DNA from: Flavobacterium odoriferum
GTDB taxonomy: Bacteria; Bacteroidota; Bacteroidia; Flavobacteriales; Flavobacteriaceae
Direction of reading: 5' to 3'
Assembly: GCF_025499515.1 (NCBI RefSeq)
Contig: NZ_JAMKFA010000010.1
Coordinates: 175,048 to 239,047, forward strand
DNA length: 64,000 nucleotides
Positions within the stretch are counted from its first letter, which is position 1. The number at the start of each line of letters is the position of its first letter. A program made the translations under genes and the position numbers. Below are positions 54,385 through 63,357 of this stretch, in pieces. The notes under the pieces were generated by a model, which had not been told where the DNA came from, searched no databases, and saw only the letters and a list, made by a program, of their open reading frames with translations.

Positions 54385-55563
54385 TTGAATATTGAGCAAC
54401 TTTTACATATTGAAATTCAAGATTTTATTGCAGAAAATTTAAGTTCTGATAGTACAAAATTAGCGTTAAAGAAAAATCCTTTCGCAGAAATCAATTATAC
54501 CGAAATCATCAATCAAATTGTTTCCAAAAAGAAAGCAAAAGATAAATTACCAACTTGGTTTTTAACGAAAAATATCATTTATCCTGAAAAAATTTCAATT
54601 GAGCAAACTTCTTCAGAACTTACAGCAAAGTATAAAGCTTCGTTGGTTTCTGGCAAAAATTTAATCGATTGCACTGGCGGATTTGGTATTGATGATTATT
54701 ACTTTGCACAACAATTTGAATCGGTTATCTATTGCGAAATTAATCCAGAATTATCAAAAATTGTACAGCATAATTTCAAACAATTAAAAGCCGAAAATAT
54801 GACTTGTATTTCTGGTGATAGTGCTGATATTTTAAAACAATTAAATCAACGTTTTGATTGCATTTATATTGATCCATCTCGGCGAAATGATGCCAAAGGA
54901 AAAGTATTTTTATTAGCCGATTGTTTACCAAATGTTGTTGATTTACAAGAATTTTATTATCAATTTTCAGATACTATTTTAATTAAAACTGCGCCAATTT
55001 TAGACATTCAAGCTGGTTTAAACGAATTAAAAAACGTTGCTTCTATTCATATTGTTGCAGTTGAAAATGAAGTGAAAGAATTGCTTTGGGAAATCAAAAA
55101 ATCATTCAACGATAGTCCGAAAATTATTGCGGTTAATATTGAGAAACAGCAAACCGTTTCTACATCAATTGAACTTTCAAAAAACTATCAAGCAACCTAT
55201 AGTTTACCCAAAAAATATCTTTATGAACCGAATGCTTCATTATTAAAATCAGGTGGTTTTGAAGCAGTTTCTGAATTGTTTGCATTGGATAAATTGCACC
55301 AACATTCGCATCTATATACTGCTGATGAAATTAAAGATTTTCAAGGAAGACGATTTGAAATTACGCAAGAAATTCCGTTTCAAAAAAACGACTTAAAAAA
55401 GTATATTCAAAATCAAAAAATGAATGTCACTACACGAAATTTTCCTTTAAAAGTAGAAGACATCAAAAAGAAATATAAAATTAGTGATGGTGGCACATTG
55501 TTTGCTTTTTTTACAACAAACCTTAAAAACGAAAAAATAGTTTTACTTTGCACAAAAATTTAG
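54385..55563 (+). CDS. Class I SAM-dependent methyltransferase, THUMP-like
   Basis: 392 residues from a TTG at 54385, 2 bp after the transporter. SAM motif I LIDCTGGFGIDDYYFAQ and motif II/acidic VIYCEINPEL are followed by the catalytic-type YIDPSRRNDAKGKVF. C-terminal THUMP-like domain (YLYEPNASLLKSGGFEAV) suggests an RNA substrate. The family is a rare conserved Bacteroidetes methyltransferase with no assigned modification that I can name. It overlaps nothing, but the following small gene begins 5 bp after its stop. Confidence 0.85.
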   Translation: MNIEQLLHIEIQDFIAENLSSDSTKLALKKNPFAEINYTEIINQIVSKKKAKDKLPTWFLTKNIIYPEKISIEQTSSELTAKYKASLVSGKNLIDCTGGFGIDDYYFAQQFESVIYCEINPELSKIVQHNFKQLKAENMTCISGDSADILKQLNQRFDCIYIDPSRRNDAKGKVFLLADCLPNVVDLQEFYYQFSDTILIKTAPILDIQAGLNELKNVASIHIVAVENEVKELLWEIKKSFNDSPKIIAVNIEKQQTVSTSIELSKNYQATYSLPKKYLYEPNASLLKSGGFEAVSELFALDKLHQHSHLYTADEIKDFQGRRFEITQEIPFQKNDLKKYIQNQKMNVTTRNFPLKVEDIKKKYKISDGGTLFAFFTTNLKNEKIVLLCTKI

Positions 55564-55568
55564 AATCC

Positions 55569-56138
55569 ATGAACAAGATACTTGCCCTTTTACTTTTTAT
55601 TCCGGTATTTGCCTTAGCACAAATAAAAGATTGCGCCTATGACATTGAAGAAAAAACCGATTCAACATCATTAAAAGTTTTGCCTCAAAAATTAATGCAC
55701 GAGAAAATTTTTGGAAGTTCAAGCGATTACTTATTCTTTTCGCTTGTGAACGAAAATGATGTTCCAATTTTAAATATGCAACTGCTTCAAAAAAGTAATG
55801 ATTTTATACCAACCAATTGCTTAAGTAAAAGTTCAAAAGTATTCATTCAATTAGATAATGGAAAAATCATCACTTTAGTCAATGCATTTGAAGGAATATG
55901 TAGCGATTTGAATTATGATGCTTCAACTAAAAATAACATTAGAATTTTAAACGCATTTTACTATTTTACAAAAACCAACTACGAAGAGCTAAAAAACAGT
56001 CCAATAGCGTTAATGCGTATTCAATTTGCTGGAGAAACAAAAGATTTTGTTTTAAAAGCCGAATTAGAATCAGAAACGTTAAAAACAAAATCAAATCCGG
56101 CGAGTTATTTTATGGAATATTTAAAGTGTGTGGAGTAA
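55569..56138 (+). CDS. Small secreted hypothetical protein
   Basis: 189 residues from the ATG at 55569 (MNKILALLLFIPVFALAQ), a signal peptide; an earlier in-frame start overlaps the methyltransferase. The mature part has Cys in KDCAYDIEEK, TNCLSKS, GICSDLN and LKCVE, which may form disulfides. I do not recognise the family. It is probably co-transcribed with the methyltransferase. The following 148 bp to 56286 show no feature. Confidence 0.78.
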   Translation: MNKILALLLFIPVFALAQIKDCAYDIEEKTDSTSLKVLPQKLMHEKIFGSSSDYLFFSLVNENDVPILNMQLLQKSNDFIPTNCLSKSSKVFIQLDNGKIITLVNAFEGICSDLNYDASTKNNIRILNAFYYFTKTNYEELKNSPIALMRIQFAGETKDFVLKAELESETLKTKSNPASYFMEYLKCVE

Positions 56139-56286
56139 GTATCTAATATTTTTATAGAACTCTTCCAACGATACTGAACTAGCAGAAAGCCATTACACAA
56201 ATAACAAAACATTCCATATAGTAGCTAATTTTCTATAAGAAAACCTTAAAAATCAATTAAAGCAAACAACTGTTATAAATCGTTTT

Positions 56287-57174
56287 TTAAACCACTTGAT
56301 GTCTGTCTAACTCAAAAGCAAATGGTACTTTCTCAACTTGAAAAACAGATATTTTTCTTTCTTTTCCAATACCTATCAACATATCTCTATCTTTTTCTGG
56401 CATTGATGCACCAAGTAAAATTTCCTTTATAAAATTATCTGGGAATTTAATAATTCTCTTTGGTGAATTATATTCTGCACCACCGCTGTCAAAATATATA
56501 TTCATAAATCGATACTCATTTTCATATTTCCATAAATCACTTTTGATAAATGTTCTTATTACTTGAGCGTTATAGTCAGATTCAAATGGGCTTATATTAG
56601 GATAATCGGAAGTATATGTCACATTACCACCTTTTCCAAATAATCCTGAAATTCTCATTCTTGCTTCATCAAAACCAAGACAATAACCTTTGTGATTGTC
56701 AGAATAATGCGCCCACATTAATATGGATTTCCATTCTTTACTAAAGCATGCTGTGCCAAAATTATCGTTGTTGTAAATATCTTCTATTACTTCTGAACGA
56801 ACTTGATATTTTAAAATGTTTGAAACTCGACTTTCTAATATTTTTCTCTGAGCTATTGGATTCTTTTTCTCTCTCTTTATCCAATCTGCATGTTTCTTCA
56901 TGGCAGTATCAATATATTTTCTAATCTTTTCTGGTGTGTCTAGCGAAAGAAAATTTTTGTAAATCTTTAGGTCATAAGGGTCATTAAAAAACTTTGCAGG
57001 CGACATATAAAGTTCATTATGCGTTAAAAGTTTTTGATGAGTTTCATCTCTCCAATTTCTGTATTTATAAATAACTTCTGGAAAGTTTTCTGGATACGGC
57101 ATGAACTTTCTTAAAAATGGATTATCAAGAAATAAATTGGCCATTTTACGTGCAGCTGATAATTTATTTTCCAT
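56287..57174 (-). CDS. DUF2971 domain-containing protein
   Basis: 295 residues. DUF2971 hallmarks: VIYKYRNWRDETHQKLLTHN, the FNDPYD motif at the start of the domain, CFSKEWKSILMWAHYSDNHKGYCLGF, and WKYENEYRFM. No signal peptide, so probably cytoplasmic. The function of DUF2971 is unknown. It stands alone between the THUMP-like operon and a tRNA cluster, with its own consensus promoter, in a position where accessory genes often insert. Confidence 0.88.
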   Translation of the reverse strand: MENKLSAARKMANLFLDNPFLRKFMPYPENFPEVIYKYRNWRDETHQKLLTHNELYMSPAKFFNDPYDLKIYKNFLSLDTPEKIRKYIDTAMKKHADWIKREKKNPIAQRKILESRVSNILKYQVRSEVIEDIYNNDNFGTACFSKEWKSILMWAHYSDNHKGYCLGFDEARMRISGLFGKGGNVTYTSDYPNISPFESDYNAQVIRTFIKSDLWKYENEYRFMNIYFDSGGAEYNSPKRIIKFPDNFIKEILLGASMPEKDRDMLIGIGKERKISVFQVEKVPFAFELDRHQVV

Positions 57175-57234
57175 ACGATAATAGTTTTTTTTGGTTAAAT
57201 CAGTTTAAAATGGCTTATAAATAGTAAATAAAAC

Positions 57235-57264
57235 CAAATATATGCAACTTTCCATCAAATTCAA
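57235..57264 (-). promoter_or_regulatory. Promoter of the DUF2971 gene
   Basis: Minus strand: TTG (57262-57264), 19 bp spacer, TATATTTG (57235-57242). Both boxes match the Bacteroidetes consensus. Confidence 0.7.
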
Positions 57265-57289
57265 AACATTTCAAGAAACTATAAAAAAC

Positions 57290-57320
57290 AAAAAAGCCCT
57301 GCGTTTGCAAGGCTTTTTTG
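57290..57320 (-). terminator. Terminator of the tRNA operon
   Basis: AAAAAAGCC and GGCTTTTTT arms with an inner TGC/GCA, directly after tRNA-Arg. Confidence 0.8.
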
Positions 57321-57394
57321 TGATCGCGCCAGGATTCGAACCTGGGACCTACTCATTAGAAGTGAGTTGCTCTATCCAGCTGAGCTACGCAACC
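57321..57394 (-). tRNA. tRNA-Arg (TCT)
   Basis: Minus-strand cloverleaf beginning GGTTGCGTAGCTCAGC, anticodon loop CTTCTAA, T-loop GGTTCGAATCC. The acceptor stem pairs fully with two G-U pairs. No CCA encoded. Last tRNA of a three-gene operon. Confidence 0.95.
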
Positions 57395-57407
57395 TATTTT
57401 ATTTTTG

Positions 57408-57482
57408 TCGGGGTGGCAGGATTCGAACCTGCGGCCTCCTGCTCCCAAAGCAGGCGCGATAACCGGGCTACGCTACACCCCG
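57408..57482 (-). tRNA. tRNA-Pro (TGG)
   Basis: Minus strand starting CGGGGTGTAGCGTAGCC, anticodon stem CCTGC/GCAGG with loop TTTGGGA, T-arm GGTTCGAATCC. Acceptor CGGGGTG/CACCCCG. Middle gene of the operon. Confidence 0.95.
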
Positions 57483-57495
57483 AAGACAAAAAAAG

Positions 57496-57579
57496 CGGAG
57501 AGACAGGGACTCGAACCCTGGCGACGGTTACCCGTCGACAGATTAGCAATCTGCTCCGTTACCACTCCGGCACCTCTCC
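57496..57579 (-). tRNA. tRNA-Ser (GCT)
   Basis: Minus strand starting GGAGAGGTGCCGGAGTGG, anticodon loop TTGCTAA, a long variable arm (GTCGACGGGTAACCGTCGCC region) and T-arm GGTTCGAGTCC. First gene of the operon. Confidence 0.95.
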
Positions 57580-57614
57580 TTTAATTCTGCAAGAACTTAT
57601 CTTTTTTGCGGTTG

Positions 57615-57645
57615 CAAATGTATGTTTTCATTCGTTAATATACAA
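57615..57645 (-). promoter_or_regulatory. Promoter of the Ser-Pro-Arg tRNA operon
   Basis: Minus strand: TTG (57643-57645), 20 bp spacer, TACATTTG (57615-57622). It is one of the best two-box matches in the window. The remaining intergenic DNA up to 57899 shows no other gene. Confidence 0.75.
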
Positions 57646-57899
57646 CTATTATTAGACTTTTTTTATTTATTTTCAAATAAAAATTTTAAAAGTGCTTATA
57701 TTCAACACAATAACATTATTCAAAAAACTTATAATTTATATCATTTTCTAAAAACTAAAACCCCTTTTTGATTTATGTACATTTTCCCAAATTATCAAAA
57801 ATCAATTTCACTTCCTCTTTTTGTTAGAATTATGGTAATTTCTTTATCCAAATTAGAATAAAATTAGTAAATTCGCAATTCAAATTAAAAATCACAATC

Positions 57900-59078
57900 A
57901 TGAGCAAAAAAGTAGTTATAGTTTCTGCCGTAAGAACTCCAATTGGAAGTTTTATGGGAGCTTTATCAAGTGTACCTGCTACAAAATTAGGAGCAGCTGC
58001 TATTAAAGGTGCTTTAAATAAAATTAATTTAGATCCAAATCTTGTTGACGAAGTATTAATGGGTAATGTAGTTCAAGCCGGAAATGGTCAAGCTCCTGCA
58101 AGACAAGCCGCTTTATATGCTGGTTTATCTGAAAATGTTGCTTGTACTACTGTAAATAAAGTTTGTGCTAGTGGTATGAAAGCCGTTATGCAAGGTGCTC
58201 AAGCTATCATGGCTGATGATGCAGAAATTGTTGTTGCTGGTGGTATGGAAAACATGAGTTTGATTCCTCATTATGTACACTTAAGAAATGGTGTGAAATT
58301 TGGACCAACTTCTTTAGTAGATGGTATGCAAAAAGACGGACTTACAGATGCGTATGATAACAACGCAATGGGTGTTTGTGCCGATTTATGTGCATCAGAA
58401 TATAACTTCACTAGAGAAGATCAAGATAACTTCGCAATTCAGTCTTACGAACGTTCGGCTGCTGCTTGGGAAGCTGGTAAATTTGATGCAGAAATTGTTC
58501 CTGTTGAAGTTCCTCAAAGAAGAGGTGATGCAATTGTTGTCACTAAAGATGAAGAATATACTAACGTTAAATTAGACAAAATTCCTTCATTAGCTCCAGT
58601 TTTCACAAAAGACGGAACAGTTACAGCTGCAAACGCTTCAACAATTAATGACGGAGCTGCAGCATTAGTTTTAATGAGCGAAGAAAAAGCACAAGCTTTA
58701 GGATTAACTCCATTAGCATATATTAAATCATATGCAGATGCTGCTCAAGAGCCAAAATGGTTTACAACTGCACCTGCAAAAGCATTACCAAAAGCATTAG
58801 AAAAAGCTGGTTTATCTGTTTCAGATGTAGATTTCTTTGAATTCAACGAAGCTTTCGCTGTTGTTGGATTAGCAAATGCAAAAATCTTAGGATTAGATAA
58901 TTCTAAAATAAATGTAAATGGTGGTGCAGTATCTTTAGGACATCCTCTTGGTTGTTCAGGCGCACGTATTATCGTTACTTTAATCAGTGTTTTAAACCAA
59001 AACAATGCTAAAATTGGTGCGGCCGCTATCTGTAATGGTGGTGGTGGCGCTTCGGCAATTGTAATTGAAAGAGCATAA
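57900..59078 (+). CDS. Acetyl-CoA C-acyltransferase (thiolase)
   Basis: 392 residues, full thiolase length. The acyl-binding Cys is in NKVCASGMKAVMQG, the His in FNEAFAVVG and GGAVSLGHPLGCSGARI, and the second active-site Cys in ICNGGGGASAIV. It catalyses reversible condensation of acetyl-CoA with acyl-CoA (acetoacetyl-CoA thiolase or 3-ketoacyl-CoA thiolase). Biosynthetic and degradative roles cannot be separated from sequence. A weak -7 box (TAAATTCG, 57868-57875) lies upstream. Confidence 0.95.
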   Translation: MSKKVVIVSAVRTPIGSFMGALSSVPATKLGAAAIKGALNKINLDPNLVDEVLMGNVVQAGNGQAPARQAALYAGLSENVACTTVNKVCASGMKAVMQGAQAIMADDAEIVVAGGMENMSLIPHYVHLRNGVKFGPTSLVDGMQKDGLTDAYDNNAMGVCADLCASEYNFTREDQDNFAIQSYERSAAAWEAGKFDAEIVPVEVPQRRGDAIVVTKDEEYTNVKLDKIPSLAPVFTKDGTVTAANASTINDGAAALVLMSEEKAQALGLTPLAYIKSYADAAQEPKWFTTAPAKALPKALEKAGLSVSDVDFFEFNEAFAVVGLANAKILGLDNSKINVNGGAVSLGHPLGCSGARIIVTLISVLNQNNAKIGAAAICNGGGGASAIVIERA

Positions 59079-59116
59079 TTTATAACTTTTACTAATGATG
59101 AATTTTGAAATTTAGT

Positions 59117-59124
59117 TACATTTG
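59117..59124 (+). promoter_or_regulatory. -7 box upstream of the NlpC/P60 gene
   Basis: TACATTTG, an exact TAnnTTTG match, 40 bp before the ATG at 59165. Confidence 0.5.
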
Positions 59125-59164
59125 TAATTAAATTCTTAATTCATCATTTTTTATTCGACCAACT

Positions 59165-59926
59165 ATGTTTGGAATTTGTAATTTAGCCATTGTACCCATT
59201 AGAGCCGAAGCCAGCGACAGAAGTGAGCAAGTTTCGCAGTTGCTTTTTGGCGAACACTTTAAAATTATTGAGCTTACCGCAAAATGGGCACAAGTTGAAT
59301 TGGCCTATGATGGTTATATTGGTTGGATAGATAATAAACAATTTCAGCCAATTACAGAAGAACATTATTTGTTTTTAAACGAAGCACCAAGTGTTTTAAA
59401 TGCTGATTTAATCGAATATATTACAACACCAAACAATCAATTAACACCAATTCCTTTAGGAGCTTCTTTGTCCTTTTTAGAGAATGAAGAAATAAATACA
59501 AGTAAATACAGTTTTGAAGGCTTGAAAGTTTGTGGTGAAAAACCAAAATCGGAATTAGTAAAAACAGCTTTTATGTATTTGAATGCACCTTATTTATGGG
59601 GTGGAAAATCACCATTTGGAATTGATTGCTCTGGGTTTACCCAAATGATTTACAAATTGAACGGTTACCATTTACTTCGCGATGCTTCGCAACAAGCTAC
59701 ACAAGGCGAACCTTTGAGTTTTATTGAAGAAAGTGAGCCTGGTGATTTAGCATTTTTTGACAATGATGAAGGAAATATCATTCACGTAGGCATCATGATG
59801 GAAAATAATTATATAATTCATGCTTCTGGAAAAGTACGAATCGACCGTTTAGACCATTTAGGAATCTACAATGCAGACGTTAATCGACACACCCATAAAT
59901 TAAGAGTTATTAAAAAGATAATTTAA
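59165..59926 (+). CDS. C40 family peptidase (NlpC/P60) with SH3-like domains
   Basis: 253 residues. The N-terminal half is SH3b-like (VPIRAEASDRSEQVSQLLFGE, then a second repeat around QLTPIPLGASLS). The C-terminal NlpC/P60 domain carries the catalytic Cys in GIDCSGFTQMIYK, with His in HVGIMM and a later polar residue in IIHASGK. It should cleave gamma-D-Glu-diamino acid bonds in peptidoglycan peptides. No signal peptide is evident, so it could be cytoplasmic recycling (YkfC-like) or exported by other means. A clear hairpin terminator follows. Confidence 0.92.
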   Translation: MFGICNLAIVPIRAEASDRSEQVSQLLFGEHFKIIELTAKWAQVELAYDGYIGWIDNKQFQPITEEHYLFLNEAPSVLNADLIEYITTPNNQLTPIPLGASLSFLENEEINTSKYSFEGLKVCGEKPKSELVKTAFMYLNAPYLWGGKSPFGIDCSGFTQMIYKLNGYHLLRDASQQATQGEPLSFIEESEPGDLAFFDNDEGNIIHVGIMMENNYIIHASGKVRIDRLDHLGIYNADVNRHTHKLRVIKKII

Positions 59927-59950
59927 TCCTGATGTTGTCAGGATTTTTTT
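59925..59950 (+). terminator. Terminator after the NlpC/P60 gene
   Basis: AATCCTGA (59925-59932) pairs with TCAGGATT (59938-59945), followed by T's. The 5' arm begins at the stop codon. Confidence 0.82.
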
Positions 59951-60032
59951 ATGGAAATAAGTTAAAATTTTATACTAAATTTAATACAATGGTCGTTTAA
60001 TAAATACTAACTTGCACACAAATTAAGAAGAA

Positions 60033-61586
60033 ATGAGCCAGATAAAAATCCTTTGGGTTGATGATGAAATTGATTTATTAAAACCACATATCCTTTTTTT
60101 AGAAAAGAAGAATTATCATGTAACTACCTGTAATAACGGGCAAGATGCTATTGATTTGTTTGACGAAAACAATTTTGATGTGGTATTTTTAGATGAAAAT
60201 ATGCCGGGTTTAAGTGGTTTGGAAACTTTATCTGAATTAAAAGAAAAGAAATCTTCGGTTCCGGTGATTATGATTACCAAAAGTGAAGAAGAATATATTA
60301 TGGAAGAAGCCATCGGTTCTAAAATTGCTGATTATTTGATAAAACCTGTAAATCCAAATCAGATTTTATTGAGTTTAAAGAAGAATTTAGACCATTCGCG
60401 CTTAATTTCTGAGAAAACAACTTTGGATTATCAGAAAGAATTCCGAAAAATTGCTATGGATATGGCAATGGTTCGTACCTATGAAGATTGGGTGGAATTA
60501 TACAAAAAACTATTGTTCTGGGAATTAGAGTTGGAAAACATCGAAGACCAAAGCATGGTAGAAATTTTGGAAAGTCAAAAAGCTGAAGCCAATATGCAAT
60601 TTGGTAAATTCATCGAGCGTAATTACGAAGATTGGTTCCAACCAAAAGCAGATAAACCAGTACTTTCTCATGAAATTTTTGGTGAATTAGTAGCGCCTGA
60701 AATTCGTAAAAAAGACAAGCCTATTCTATTTGTTGTAATTGATAACTTGCGTTATGATCAATGGAAGGCTTTTGAAAGTGTGGTAAACAATCACTACAAA
60801 TTAGAAAAAGAAGTGAGCTACTTCTCTATTCTTCCAACGGCAACACAATATGCTCGTAATGCGATTTTTTCTGGGTTAACACCTTTGGAGATGGAAAAGA
60901 AATTTCCACAGTATTGGAAAAACGATCCAGATGAAGGTGGAAAAAATCTGTATGAAGGCGAATTTTTAACAGAACAACTAAAACGTTTAGGATTAAACAT
61001 CAAACAAGAATATTATAAGATTACCAATTTTACTTCGGGAAAAAAATTAGCAGATAACTTTAAATCTTTAAAAAACAATGATTTAACGACTATTGTTTAC
61101 AATTTCGTAGACATGTTATCGCACGCAAAAACCGAAATGGATGTGGTAAAAGAATTAGCTTCAAACGATAAAGCATATCGTTCTTTGACGGCGAGTTGGT
61201 TTAAGAATTCTCCACTTTTAGACATGATTCAACAAGCACAACAACTTGGTTTTAGATTGATAATAACTACTGACCATGGAACAATCAATTGTAAAAATCC
61301 GTCGAAAGTTATTGGTGATAAAAATACGAGTTTAAATCTTCGCTACAAAACCGGAAGAAGTTTAACTTACGAAGACAAAGACGTTTATGCTGTGAAAGAT
61401 CCGAAAAAAATTGGTTTACCAGCTCTAAACATGAGTAGCTCTTTTATTTTTGCGAAAAACGATTTATTTTTGGCTTACGTTAATAACTACAATCATTATG
61501 TGAGTTATTACCGAAATACCTATCAACACGGAGGAATTTCATTAGAAGAAATGGTAATTCCGTTTTTAGTTTTAGAGCCGAGATAA
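60033..61586 (+). CDS. porX: PorX, type IX secretion two-component regulator with PglZ domain
   Basis: 517 residues. Residues 1-120 are a response-regulator receiver: acidic pocket WVDDE, phosphoacceptor Asp54 in VVFLDENMPG, the conserved Lys in YLIKPVNPN. The C-terminal half is a PglZ/alkaline-phosphatase-fold domain (FVVIDNLRYDQWKAF, TTDHGTINC, QHGGISLEEMVIPFLVL). This fused architecture is diagnostic of PorX, which controls expression or assembly of the type IX secretion system with PorY and a sigma factor and has phosphodiesterase activity. Followed after 26 bp by tsaE. Confidence 0.95.
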   Translation: MSQIKILWVDDEIDLLKPHILFLEKKNYHVTTCNNGQDAIDLFDENNFDVVFLDENMPGLSGLETLSELKEKKSSVPVIMITKSEEEYIMEEAIGSKIADYLIKPVNPNQILLSLKKNLDHSRLISEKTTLDYQKEFRKIAMDMAMVRTYEDWVELYKKLLFWELELENIEDQSMVEILESQKAEANMQFGKFIERNYEDWFQPKADKPVLSHEIFGELVAPEIRKKDKPILFVVIDNLRYDQWKAFESVVNNHYKLEKEVSYFSILPTATQYARNAIFSGLTPLEMEKKFPQYWKNDPDEGGKNLYEGEFLTEQLKRLGLNIKQEYYKITNFTSGKKLADNFKSLKNNDLTTIVYNFVDMLSHAKTEMDVVKELASNDKAYRSLTASWFKNSPLLDMIQQAQQLGFRLIITTDHGTINCKNPSKVIGDKNTSLNLRYKTGRSLTYEDKDVYAVKDPKKIGLPALNMSSSFIFAKNDLFLAYVNNYNHYVSYYRNTYQHGGISLEEMVIPFLVLEPR

Positions 61587-61612
61587 AGCGTTAAGTAAAT
61601 AAGAATAATTAT

Positions 61613-62026
61613 ATGACGATAATTTTTTCATTAGACGAAATCACAAACGTTGCCAAGCAAATATTAGCCACGCCTTCATTAAAAAAAGTAATTACATTTC
61701 ACGCACAAATGGGCGCCGGAAAAACTACTTTAATTAAAGAATTAGTGAAAGAATTAGGCGTAAAAGATAATTCGAGTAGCCCTACATTTTCTTTAGTGAA
61801 TGAATACCGCACGTTTGAAGGCGAAATCGTATATCATTTCGATTTGTATCGATTAAATTCAGAAGAAGAAGGTTATGACATGGGATTAGATGAATATTTT
61901 TATTCTGACAATTGGTGCTTTATCGAATGGCCAGAAAAAACGCCCAATTTAATTCCAATAGACCACGCAAGTATTTCAATAAAAGTAATGGCAGACGGAA
62001 AAAGAGAATTGACCTTGAAGAACTAA
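61613..62026 (+). CDS. tsaE: tRNA threonylcarbamoyladenosine biosynthesis ATPase TsaE
   Basis: 137 residues. Walker A FHAQMGAGKTTLIKELVKE, SSPTFSLVNEY and the conserved VYHFDLYRL and CFIEWPEK motifs identify TsaE, the ATPase that resets the TsaB-TsaD complex in t6A formation. It sits in the porX-tsaE-ald order that I believe is conserved in Bacteroidetes. Confidence 0.95.
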   Translation: MTIIFSLDEITNVAKQILATPSLKKVITFHAQMGAGKTTLIKELVKELGVKDNSSSPTFSLVNEYRTFEGEIVYHFDLYRLNSEEEGYDMGLDEYFYSDNWCFIEWPEKTPNLIPIDHASISIKVMADGKRELTLKN

Positions 62027-62085
62027 AAGATTCTTTTCTATTTTAAAAAATATTCCTAAATTGGTACCACAAAAAACAACGCAAC

Positions 62086-63282
62086 ATGTCCATTTATAGT
62101 CCATTTTCGAAATCACAATTATTACCACAGGAAGAAAAGCTAGAAGTGGCGCGACATAAAAGTGAGTTGTTTATAGGAATTCCAAAAGAAACTTCTTATC
62201 AAGAACGTCGTATTTGCTTAACACCAGATGCGGTTTCATCGTTAGTTTCTCACGGACATCGCGTGATGATTGAAGCAGGTTCTGGAGAATGTTCAAGTTA
62301 TACCGATAAAGAATACAGTGATGCAGGTGCAGAAATAACACAAGACACAAAAAAAGTCTTAGGTTGCCCAATGATTTTGAAAGTGGAACCACCTACTCTA
62401 GCCGAACTAGAAATGATGAATCCGCAAACTATCGTTATTTCAGCAATTCAATTAAAAACACAGAAAAAAGAATATTTTGAAGCTTTAGCTGCCAAAAGAA
62501 TTACAGCTTTAGCATTTGAATTCATAAAAGACGAAGATGGTTCTTATCCAGCAGTTAAATCTTTATCCGAAATCGCTGGAACGGCTTCTGTTTTAATTGC
62601 TTCCGAATTAATGATTGGTGAAAATATTGGAAAAGGTTTATTGTTTGGAAATATTACAGGAGTTCCACCAACAAAAGTAGTTATCATTGGAGCTGGAACA
62701 GTTGCAGAATATGCCGCACGAACCGCTTTAGGATTAGGTGCAACCGTAAAAGTATTTGATAATTCGATTACCAAATTACGCCGTTTACAAAACACATTAA
62801 ATCAAAGAATATTTACTTCAACTATACAGGAAAAATCGCTTTTAAAAGCTTTGCGTCGTTGTGATGTTGCTATTGGTGCTATGAAAGGTAAAAACCGTGC
62901 TCCTATTGTGGTTACTGAAACCATGGTAGAACACATGAAAAAGGGAGCCGTAATTGTGGATGTGAGTATTGATACAGGAGGTTGCTTTGAAACTTCAGAA
63001 GTCACAACTCATGAAAAACCAACCTTTATTAAAAACGGAGTAATTCACTATTGTGTTCCAAATATTCCTTCTCGATATTCTAAAACGGCTTCTATGTCGA
63101 TTAGTAACATTATTTCTCCTTTCTTATTACACATTGCAGACGATGGTGGAATTGAAACCGCTATTCGTTGCAACAGAGGTTTAAAGCACGGGATTTATTC
63201 GTATCATGGCGTTTTAACCAATAAAGCCATTGCAGATTGGTTCAATTTAGAGTATCGCGATATCAATTTAATTGTTTTTTAA
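62086..63282 (+). CDS. ald: Alanine dehydrogenase
   Basis: 398 residues. IGIPKETSYQERRICLTPDAV at the N-terminus, the NAD fold VVIIGAGTVAEYAARTALGLG and the C-terminal IVDVSIDTGGCFETS and YCVPNIPSRYS are characteristic. It interconverts L-alanine and pyruvate with NAD. The chain carries an N-terminal extension (SIYSPFSKSQLLPQEEKLE) relative to the classical 370-residue enzyme, as in many Bacteroidetes. About 60 bp from tsaE and likely co-transcribed. Confidence 0.93.
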   Translation: MSIYSPFSKSQLLPQEEKLEVARHKSELFIGIPKETSYQERRICLTPDAVSSLVSHGHRVMIEAGSGECSSYTDKEYSDAGAEITQDTKKVLGCPMILKVEPPTLAELEMMNPQTIVISAIQLKTQKKEYFEALAAKRITALAFEFIKDEDGSYPAVKSLSEIAGTASVLIASELMIGENIGKGLLFGNITGVPPTKVVIIGAGTVAEYAARTALGLGATVKVFDNSITKLRRLQNTLNQRIFTSTIQEKSLLKALRRCDVAIGAMKGKNRAPIVVTETMVEHMKKGAVIVDVSIDTGGCFETSEVTTHEKPTFIKNGVIHYCVPNIPSRYSKTASMSISNIISPFLLHIADDGGIETAIRCNRGLKHGIYSYHGVLTNKAIADWFNLEYRDINLIVF

Positions 63283-63333
63283 TATTACGTCAAATCACTA
63301 CAAAATCTGCGTGTTTATGTGTATAATTTATAC

Positions 63334-63341
63334 TAAATTTG
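63334..63341 (+). promoter_or_regulatory. -7 box of the DUF4258 gene promoter
   Basis: TAAATTTG, an exact TAnnTTTG match, 16 bp before the ATG at 63358. Confidence 0.6.
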
Positions 63342-63357
63342 CACAAATTATACTATT

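Noticed and set aside
57242..57655. 137-residue plus-strand frame with RxPGFEPGT- and VAGFEPAAS-like phrases
   Set aside because: It is the antisense translation of the tRNA-Arg, tRNA-Pro and tRNA-Ser genes, a well-known false protein. The tRNAs on the minus strand explain the sequence.
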